Source: Victivallales bacterium
GTDB taxonomy: Bacteria; Verrucomicrobiota; Lentisphaeria; Oligosphaerales; Oligosphaeraceae
Direction: 5' to 3'
Assembly (NCBI GenBank): GCA_017964325.1
Contig: JAGCSE010000310.1
Location: 1-28,988, forward strand
Length of the DNA stretch: 28,988 bases
The notes under the pieces are model-generated. The model was not told where the DNA came from. It worked only from the letters and a program-made list of their open reading frames with translations, and did not search any database. The position numbers and the translations under genes are program-made. Position 1 is the stretch's first letter, and every line of letters begins with the position of its first letter. Shown piece after piece: positions 24,080 to 28,988 of the stretch.

Positions 24080-25342
24080 ATGGATTTCATACGGATACTG
24101 ACAGAACAGAAGGAAGAACGGGACTCTTTGCCGCTGGAATCGTATTGCCAACGAAGCCAGTTACAGGAGTTGGATGTATTCAGCCCGCTTGCGCAGGTCG
24201 TCATGGGAATGCGTCGTTCAGGCAAGACTGTTCTCTGCCATCAGGCTCTTCATGCGGCCGGAGTCAATTACGCCTTCATCAATTTCGATGATGAAACACT
24301 CGCCAATCTGGAGGCCAGTCAATTGAACGACGTACTTCAGGCGGCGTATGTCGTCTATGGCGATTTCAACCACATTCTTCTTGATGAAATCCAGAACATC
24401 CAAGGCTGGGAGTTGTTCGTAAATCGACTGTTGCGACAGAAAATGCAGATCGTACTAACAGGTTCCAATTCTAATCTTTTGTCACAGGAGCTTGGAACGC
24501 ATTTGACAGGTCGCTACAAGGAGATCGAACTGCTTCCGTTATCATTCAAGGAGTATCTCGATTTTTCCAATTTGCCGCAATTACCTGCGACCACTCGTGG
24601 AAATGCCCGCCGTCTGGAGGCTTATAAAACATATTCCAGGCGTGGCGGTCTGCCTGAAAGCTATCAAGTCGGCGATTGGCGAAACTATGTCAAGACGCTG
24701 TACAATGCCATTCTTTTCAAGGATGTATGCCGACGGTACAACGTCCGATATCCAAAAGTCCTGTCGCAGTTGTCGTCCATTCTTCTGGACAATTTCTGTC
24801 GGGAAATCAATTATTCTGACATCGCCAAAGCCTTGTCGGTCAAAGGAATCCATACGTTGCAGAATTACGCGAGCTACCTGGAGAAGGCATATCTCATACG
24901 ACTGCTGCCGAAATTCTCTTTCAAACCGTTACGACGGAACCAATTTGAAAAGGCATACGCCATGGATATGGGAGTGCTTTCCGCATTTTCAGGCATCACC
25001 GTAAATGACGGCAACGACGGATGGCGCATGGAGAATCTTGTCTTCCTGAAGCTCTATGCCGACCATGCTGCGAAAGACTATGAGCTTTTCTATTGGAAAA
25101 ACAGCTGTGAAGTCGATTTCGTTCTGACGCGGAAGTCGCGTGTTCTGAAGCTGATACAAGTCGCTTACGACATTTCCACTGCCCAAACGCGCCAACGTGA
25201 AATCAATGGTTTGCTACAGGCATCGTCACGTCTTTCCTGCGACGATCTGCTCATCGTCACGCTGATGGAGAAATCGACGCTTCAACAGGATGGAAAGACC
25301 ATCACAATTTGTCCTATAGCGGATTTTCTGATGGAAGAGTGA
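24080..25342 (+). CDS. ATP-binding protein, AAA+ domain with C-terminal DUF4143
   Basis: A 420-residue protein. Walker A is GMRRSGKT (43-50) and Walker B HILLDEIQ (Asp102, Glu103), with sensor-like LTGSNSNLL afterward. The C-terminal half has the DUF4143 pattern, with EVDFVL and LIQVAYD forming a PD-(D/E)xK-like core. These orphan ATPases are common in anaerobes and gut bacteria; no physiological function is established. The ATG at 24080 has a good AGGAG site 8 bases upstream, so the 22-codon extension back to 24014 is rejected. It stands alone behind two operator-like dyads, so its expression is probably controlled by a specific DNA-binding protein. Confidence 0.9.
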   Translation: MDFIRILTEQKEERDSLPLESYCQRSQLQELDVFSPLAQVVMGMRRSGKTVLCHQALHAAGVNYAFINFDDETLANLEASQLNDVLQAAYVVYGDFNHILLDEIQNIQGWELFVNRLLRQKMQIVLTGSNSNLLSQELGTHLTGRYKEIELLPLSFKEYLDFSNLPQLPATTRGNARRLEAYKTYSRRGGLPESYQVGDWRNYVKTLYNAILFKDVCRRYNVRYPKVLSQLSSILLDNFCREINYSDIAKALSVKGIHTLQNYASYLEKAYLIRLLPKFSFKPLRRNQFEKAYAMDMGVLSAFSGITVNDGNDGWRMENLVFLKLYADHAAKDYELFYWKNSCEVDFVLTRKSRVLKLIQVAYDISTAQTRQREINGLLQASSRLSCDDLLIVTLMEKSTLQQDGKTITICPIADFLMEE

Positions 25343-25369
25343 AATTGTTTTTCCATCAATAGAGATGAC

Positions 25370-26020
25370 AGTCATATACCACCGCCTATGCGGTGGCTTG
25401 ATTGGCCCGCTCAAAGCGGTTATTGTTTGTTACTGGTTATTGGGTGCGCCTAAAGGCACATGCCCCGACCGACTTCAGAATCCCAATCCGAGCTGGCGGT
25501 CTTCATCGGCATCCCTCTTCTCCTGATTCCGGATGTACTCCGCAATCACCTTCTCCTCCCGGCCGACCGTGCTCACGTAGTAGCCACGGGCCCAGAAATG
25601 CTGTCCGACGTAATTCCTGTCTCTTCCGAAATAATTCCGTGCAATCCAGATTGCGCTTTCGCCTTTGATGTATCCCACGACCTGTGAGACGTTGTACTTC
25701 GGCGGAATGGCTATCAGCATGTGGACATGGTTCACCATGACATGCCCTTCGAGAATCCGGCTTTTCCTCTGGAGGGCGAACTCGTGAAACTTTTCGCCTA
25801 AAACGTTTCTCAGATTGTGCAATATCGTTTTCTTCATATATTTGGGTATGAATACCACGTGGTATTTGCATTCCCGGCGTGTGTGTGACAGACTATCTTC
25901 TTTTACGGACATGGTTTTACTCCTTTGTTCCTGCTTTGGCGAGCCGGAGCCAATGTAGCGGCCATTTCCGTAACTGTCAAACTTTGAGAGTCTCCCCGGC
26001 AAAGCCGGGGGGTTACCCAT
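25370..26020 (-). mobile_element. IS200-type insertion sequence
   Basis: The element contains a single Y1 transposase gene and subterminal hairpins in place of terminal inverted repeats. At the end upstream of tnpA is CCCCGGC/GCCGGGG with loop AAA (25994-26010). At the other end are CCACCGC/GCGGTGG (25379-25396), CCGCT/AGCGG (25407-25419) and a weak GTGC/GCAC hairpin near 25444-25459. Exact borders cannot be fixed without an empty site; I estimate about 650 bp. It lies between the ATPase gene and serC. Confidence 0.85.
25475..25912 (-). CDS. tnpA: IS200 family transposase TnpA (HUH/Y1)
   Basis: A 145-residue transposase, full length for IS200. The HUH motif is His62-Val63-His64 in NHVHMLIA, and the nucleophile is Tyr111 (or 112) in ARGYYVSTVG. 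It cuts and rejoins single-stranded DNA at the hairpin ends. The ATG at 25912 has an AAAGGAG site; a longer in-frame reading to 26020 only translates the end hairpin (it begins GNPPALPGRL) and is not part of the protein. The frame is intact, so the copy may be active. No TnpB partner is present. Confidence 0.93.
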   Translation of the reverse strand: MSVKEDSLSHTRRECKYHVVFIPKYMKKTILHNLRNVLGEKFHEFALQRKSRILEGHVMVNHVHMLIAIPPKYNVSQVVGYIKGESAIWIARNYFGRDRNYVGQHFWARGYYVSTVGREEKVIAEYIRNQEKRDADEDRQLGLGF

Positions 26021-26307
26021 TTATAATTATATATGGCCAGCACAATAATATCTCTATTTGCGACAGCATTATCATCCGTATTATCATTGGGATGGACATT
26101 TGGAATGCCCCGATGGCATCATCGAAAAGGTCTTTCAGTTGGATTATTTCGTCATTTGGTTCGTGCTGGGACATTGCGCGAAAGAGACGCTATTAGATTC
26201 AGCTTGCAGGAAAAGCACGACTATTCCGTGCCGTTTTCCGCAAACAAATCACGGTAATGCACATTTATTTCCATTCGAAACAAAACGAACCATCCCAAAA
26301 CAAAATA
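26021..26307. other. Intergenic stretch between IS200 and the serC terminator
   Basis: About 290 bases with no convincing gene. A 74-codon reading frame (26033-26257, plus) begins with a hydrophobic stretch and becomes basic, but it has no ribosome site and no recognisable similarity. It may be a remnant of an older gene disrupted near the IS, or chance. Confidence 0.5.
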
Positions 26308-26342
26308 GCGGCAACGGAATCCATCCATAATCCCGTTGCCGC
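26308..26342. terminator. Terminator of serC, likely bidirectional
   Basis: A perfect 10-bp stem (GCGGCAACGG 26308-26317 with 26333-26342) encloses a 15-base loop. On the minus strand it is followed by TATTTTGTTTTG, and on the plus strand by TTTTCAATTCTT. Confidence 0.85.
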
Positions 26343-26370
26343 TTTTCAATTCTTCAATTGTATGTTTCTA

Positions 26371-27459
26371 TCAGCCGTTGGCCTTCGCAAAGGCGTTCAT
26401 GAAGGCGATCAAAGCCTCGACGCCTTCCAGAGGCATGGCGTTGTAGATGCTGGCGCGCAGGCCGCCGACAGCACGATGGCCCTTGATGCCGATCAGACCA
26501 GCTTCCTTCGCTTCCTTCACGAATTTCGCTTCCAACTCTTCGTCACCGCCCTTGATGCGGAACGTGACGTTCATCTTGGAACGAGAGGCGGGATCAACCG
26601 TGCCTGTGTAGAACGGGCAGGCATCAATCGCCGCATACAGCTTCGCGGCCTTTTCTTCGTTCTTCTTCTGCATGGCGATGAGACCGCCGTTAGCGATCAG
26701 CCAGTCAGTCACGAGACGAATCATGTAAATGCCAAACGTGCAAGGTGTGTTGAAAAGGGAGCCTTTGTCGATGTGCGTCGTGTAACGCAGCATGGTCGGA
26801 ACGGTCGCGGGGCAGCGGCTCGCCAAATCCTTGCGGATGATCACGACAGCCGTTCCGGCGGGACCGATGTTCTTCTGGGCACCCGCGAAGACGAGGCCGA
26901 ACTTGTTGATGTCAAACGGACGGGACATGAAATCGCTGGACATATCCGCGACAAGCGGGACATTGCCAGTTTCGGGGAAATAGGGATATTCAGAACCATA
27001 GATGGTGTTGTTGCTGCAGATGTGAACGTATGCCAGATTCTGGTCAACTTTCCAATCCTTGATGCCTTCGATCTTGGAGAATTTGCACGGTTCGCCATTG
27101 TAGATCAAGTCGATTTCGTTACCGAGAATCTTCATTTCCTTCATGGCCTTGTGGGACCATTCGCCCGTGTCGCAAACGCCGATCTTCTCGCCGGGCACGG
27201 CGATGTTCATCGGAACCATCGCGAACTGGAGGCTGGCGCCACCTTGGAGGAACAGCACGGCGTATTCGTCGCCGATGTTCAGCAAGCTGCGGAAATTGGC
27301 CTCGGCGGCCTGGATGATTTCGTCAAACGCTTTCGCGCGATGGCTTTCTTCGGCGATACCATAACCGCAGCCATGATAGTCAACAAACTCTTCCTGTGCT
27401 TTCAGCATCACGGATTTCGGCAATACGGCGGGACCTGCGTTGAAATTGTAAACAGCCAT
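26371..27459 (-). CDS. serC: Phosphoserine aminotransferase
   Basis: A 362-residue fold-type IV-like-length, class V aminotransferase that converts 3-phosphohydroxypyruvate and glutamate to phosphoserine in serine synthesis, and also acts in pyridoxal phosphate synthesis. It starts with the family sequence YNFNAGPAVLP (4-14), has SHRAK (39-43), and PLP lysine Lys196 in FAGAQKNIGPAG. It ends normally with GGLRASIYNAMP. The ATG has a strong AAGGAG site. It is monocistronic, with a promoter-like pair upstream and a strong terminator downstream. Codon bias looks high, as expected for a well expressed housekeeping gene. Confidence 0.97.
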   Translation of the reverse strand: MAVYNFNAGPAVLPKSVMLKAQEEFVDYHGCGYGIAEESHRAKAFDEIIQAAEANFRSLLNIGDEYAVLFLQGGASLQFAMVPMNIAVPGEKIGVCDTGEWSHKAMKEMKILGNEIDLIYNGEPCKFSKIEGIKDWKVDQNLAYVHICSNNTIYGSEYPYFPETGNVPLVADMSSDFMSRPFDINKFGLVFAGAQKNIGPAGTAVVIIRKDLASRCPATVPTMLRYTTHIDKGSLFNTPCTFGIYMIRLVTDWLIANGGLIAMQKKNEEKAAKLYAAIDACPFYTGTVDPASRSKMNVTFRIKGGDEELEAKFVKEAKEAGLIGIKGHRAVGGLRASIYNAMPLEGVEALIAFMNAFAKANG

Positions 27460-27532
27460 TTTTTTCTCCTTTTTCTGTTATTTCGGAAATGAAGAGCCTT
27501 GTTCTCCATTTCTTAATGGACGGCAAACTTAT

Positions 27533-27560
27533 AATATAATGTTTTAATACCATAATTCAA
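27533..27560 (-). promoter_or_regulatory. Probable serC promoter
   Basis: On the minus strand TTGAAT (27560-27555) and TATATT (27538-27533) are 16 bases apart, about 75 bases before the serC start. The surrounding sequence is A/T-rich. Confidence 0.45.
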
Positions 27561-27658
27561 GTATAAAAATACACAGAACCGCCTCTGAAGATTCGACAAA
27601 CGGCCTTTCATGGCTTACATTTCATACATGACAAGAAACCACAGCATGGGGGAATGAC

Positions 27659-28612
27659 ATGGCAAAAAAGAAAAAAAGCAAAAAAACACTGAAAAAAATA
27701 AACTACGGTTGGATATGGAAAGTCGCGTCCATCCTATTTGTTCTGCTCGCCGTTGTTCTTTTGTACGCCTTGCAGCCAGTGTCGAAACGACAGGAAATGA
27801 AACGGCTCGGAGCCGTCTGCTTCCATGACAACGCATCGGTCGGATTAAGTGACATTGTCTCGGACATCTGGACTCTATGCTTCGGTAGAGGACTGGTTCC
27901 ATGCGACTTGCAACCTGAACCGCTTCCCGTATATGGCGGCATTCCGTCCAGCCAGTCTCCGCTGAACATCCTCCGCAACGACGCCTACTGGGTCGGATAC
28001 AGCGAAGAAAAGCGCACGCCCCTCTGGGCCGCCTATAGGCTTTTCGACTCGCCGCCAGCCGTTTCAACCATTGAAAGGGCAGAATCTTTCCTGCCTGATT
28101 TTCGTACATCCGCCCGTATCACTTCCGATTTCTATACAAATTCAGGCTATGACCGCGGCCATCTCGCCTCCAACTACTCCATCGCCAAGTGCTTTGGTGA
28201 CGTAGCGCAAAAGCAGACGTTTCTCATGTCCAACGTCGTTCCGCAACGTCACGCCCTCAACGCGGGAATATGGAAATCATTGGAGAAGAAAGAAATAGAC
28301 ACATACGCGCCACGCTGCCAGACCATCTGGGTCATCGCCGGGCCGATTTATCCGTCTGTTGCCGTACGCACAATTCCATCGGGGCTTCCCATTCCTGAAG
28401 CCTTTTTCAAGATTATTCTAGACGATGTCGATGGACGGCTTCGCGCCATGGCTTTCATTTTTCCGCATGACATGGAAAAAGGCGTCGCCTTGAAAAGCTG
28501 CCTTGTTTCCATTGATGAAATCGAACAACGCACAGGGCTTGATTTCTTTCCAGAATTGCCAAAAGATGTGCAAACGGCGTTGGAATCTCCTGTTTCCACC
28601 AAAATATGGTAG
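27659..28612 (+). CDS. DNA/RNA non-specific endonuclease (beta-beta-alpha-metal, NucA/EndA type), membrane-anchored
   Basis: A 317-residue nuclease. A lysine-rich N-terminus is followed by a transmembrane segment (about 18-38), so the enzyme is tethered with its catalytic domain outside the cytoplasm. The DRGH motif (165-168) carries the general base His168, and the metal-binding asparagine is Asn201 in VVPQRHALNAGIW. Such enzymes cut DNA and RNA for nutrient scavenging, competence or killing. No immunity-like gene is adjacent, which argues against a toxin role. A GGGGGAA site precedes the ATG. It stands alone before the tRNA genes. Confidence 0.93.
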   Translation: MAKKKKSKKTLKKINYGWIWKVASILFVLLAVVLLYALQPVSKRQEMKRLGAVCFHDNASVGLSDIVSDIWTLCFGRGLVPCDLQPEPLPVYGGIPSSQSPLNILRNDAYWVGYSEEKRTPLWAAYRLFDSPPAVSTIERAESFLPDFRTSARITSDFYTNSGYDRGHLASNYSIAKCFGDVAQKQTFLMSNVVPQRHALNAGIWKSLEKKEIDTYAPRCQTIWVIAGPIYPSVAVRTIPSGLPIPEAFFKIILDDVDGRLRAMAFIFPHDMEKGVALKSCLVSIDEIEQRTGLDFFPELPKDVQTALESPVSTKIW

Positions 28613-28631
28613 TTTTCGACCTGCATAAAAG

Positions 28632-28659
28632 TGGAATTTCCGAAACAAGGCACTATAGT
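28632..28659 (+). promoter_or_regulatory. Possible promoter of the tRNA-Gln gene
   Basis: TATAGT at 28654-28659 is a good -10, 17 bases before the tRNA. The -35 (TGGAAT, 28632-28637, spacing 16) is poor. Confidence 0.4.
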
Positions 28660-28675
28660 ATTGTGTGTTCGCAGG

Positions 28676-28749
28676 AACCCTGTGGTGTAATGGCAGCACA
28701 ACTGGTTTTGGTCCAGTTAGTCCAGGTTCGAGTCCCGGCAGGGTTGCCA
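28676..28749 (+). tRNA. tRNA-Gln, anticodon TTG, CCA encoded
   Basis: The acceptor arms AACCCTG (28676-28682) and CAGGGTT (28739-28745) pair fully; discriminator G and CCA (28747-28749) follow. The anticodon loop TTTTGGT is closed by ACTGG/CCAGT, giving anticodon TTG for CAA codons. The T arm has TTCGAGT in the loop with one mismatched pair in the stem. Confidence 0.95.
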
Positions 28750-28775
28750 ACTTGTCAAAAAATTGCTTCGGCTTC

Positions 28776-28803
28776 TTGAAATAACAGGAAACGGGAGTAA
28801 TGT
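28776..28803 (+). promoter_or_regulatory. Possible promoter of the tRNA-Leu genes
   Basis: TTGAAA (28776-28781) and TAATGT (28798-28803) are 16 bases apart, ending 14 bases before the first tRNA-Leu. Confidence 0.35.
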
Positions 28804-28817
28804 AATGATGCTTTTCC

Positions 28818-28904
28818 GTCCGGGTGGCGGAATTGGCAGACGCGTTAGGTTGAGGGCCTAATGGGGTAACACCCGTGAGGGTTCAAATCCCGCCCCGGAT
28901 ACCA
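28818..28904 (+). tRNA. tRNA-Leu, anticodon GAG, CCA encoded
   Basis: A long-variable-arm tRNA. GTCCGGG (28818-28824) pairs with CCCGGAT (28894-28900), with one G-T. The anticodon loop TTGAGGG is closed by TTAGG/CCTAA, giving anticodon GAG. The variable arm and the T loop TTCAAAT are typical. Discriminator A is at 28901 and CCA at 28902-28904. Confidence 0.96.
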
Positions 28905-28957
28905 TGCCAACATGGTATCAGCCAAAGGAAAAGCATTGTAACATCTTATTTGTTTAT

Positions 28958-28988
28958 GTCCGGGTGGCGGAATTGGCAGACGCGTTAG
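28958..28988 (+). tRNA. Second tRNA-Leu, 5' part only (cut by window end)
   Basis: The last 31 bases are identical to the first 31 bases of the tRNA-Leu at 28818. The rest, including the anticodon, is outside the window. The gap of 53 bases suggests a tandem duplicated gene on one transcript. Confidence 0.9.

Noticed and set aside
25913..26020. N-terminal extension of the IS200 transposase
   Set aside because: It would translate the end hairpin (GNPPALPGRL); the family starts at the internal ATG with a strong ribosome site.
26257..27492. Long plus-strand open frame of 411 codons opposite serC
   Set aside because: It lies almost wholly antisense to a clear phosphoserine aminotransferase gene, has no recognisable domain, and reflects the codon bias of serC.
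27615..28109. Minus-strand open frame of 164 codons
   Set aside because: Antisense to the non-specific nuclease, basic low-complexity translation, no domain.
27659..28612. Nuclease as a toxin of a contact-killing or toxin-antitoxin system
   Set aside because: It has a plain membrane anchor, no delivery domain and no adjacent immunity gene.

Overview
The window reads as a bacterial chromosome segment with moderate GC, A/G-rich Shine-Dalgarno sites (AAGGAG-type) and densely packed genes on both strands. The mix of genes suggests a heterotroph that feeds on sugars, polyols and organic acids: a TRAP transporter, a sorbose-1-phosphate-reductase-like dehydrogenase, an IolB-type isomerase, a GH4 glycosidase, two sugar kinases and a glycolate/lactate-oxidase-like pair. 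The protein style fits the PVC group, perhaps Lentisphaerota (Victivallales-like). That is an impression from protein families only; no rRNA or other decisive marker is present.

Layout. (1) 1-96 is a 7-bp tandem repeat. (2) 104-5254, all minus strand: a lipoprotein-type DctP, DctQ and DctM TRAP transporter with a UspA protein behind it, then a lone acyl carrier protein and a SorE-like dehydrogenase ending in a strong terminator. A TIM-barrel sugar isomerase/epimerase (5385-6239) lies upstream of dctP but is separated from it by a terminator. (3) 6268-8105, plus strand: an acidic low-complexity protein and an Eis-like GNAT acetyltransferase. (4) 8151-12097, minus strand: a probable five-gene operon of a secreted LysM/coiled-coil protein, an Lrp/AsnC regulator, a class I aminotransferase, TrmB and a membrane-anchored coiled-coil protein. 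(5) 12209-13444: the rRNA methyltransferase RsmB. (6) 13600-19173, plus strand: a carbohydrate operon of a PfkB kinase, a GH4 glycosidase, IolB, an FGGY kinase and an alkaline-phosphatase-superfamily enzyme. It is interrupted by a GC-rich 25-bp direct repeat and followed by a palindrome-rich spacer. (7) 19312-19989, minus strand: an orphan zinc-finger protein. (8) 20153-23936, plus strand: a GlcD-like flavoprotein, a GlcF-like protein that has lost several expected Fe-S cysteines, a DJ-1 protein and acetolactate decarboxylase. (9) 24080-25342: a DUF4143-type ATPase behind two matching operator-like dyads. (10) About 25370-26020: an IS200-type insertion sequence. (11) 26371-27459 serC (minus), 27659-28612 a membrane-anchored non-specific nuclease (plus), then tRNA-Gln(TTG), tRNA-Leu(GAG) and the start of a second identical tRNA-Leu cut by the window edge.

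I found no clear defence island, CRISPR array or prophage. The most interesting items are the degenerate GlcF-like subunit beside BudA and DJ-1, the paired dyads over the ATPase promoter, the six-fold TCAT decamer array in front of the glcD-like gene, the IolB/GH4/kinase operon, and the palindromic intergenic repeats.
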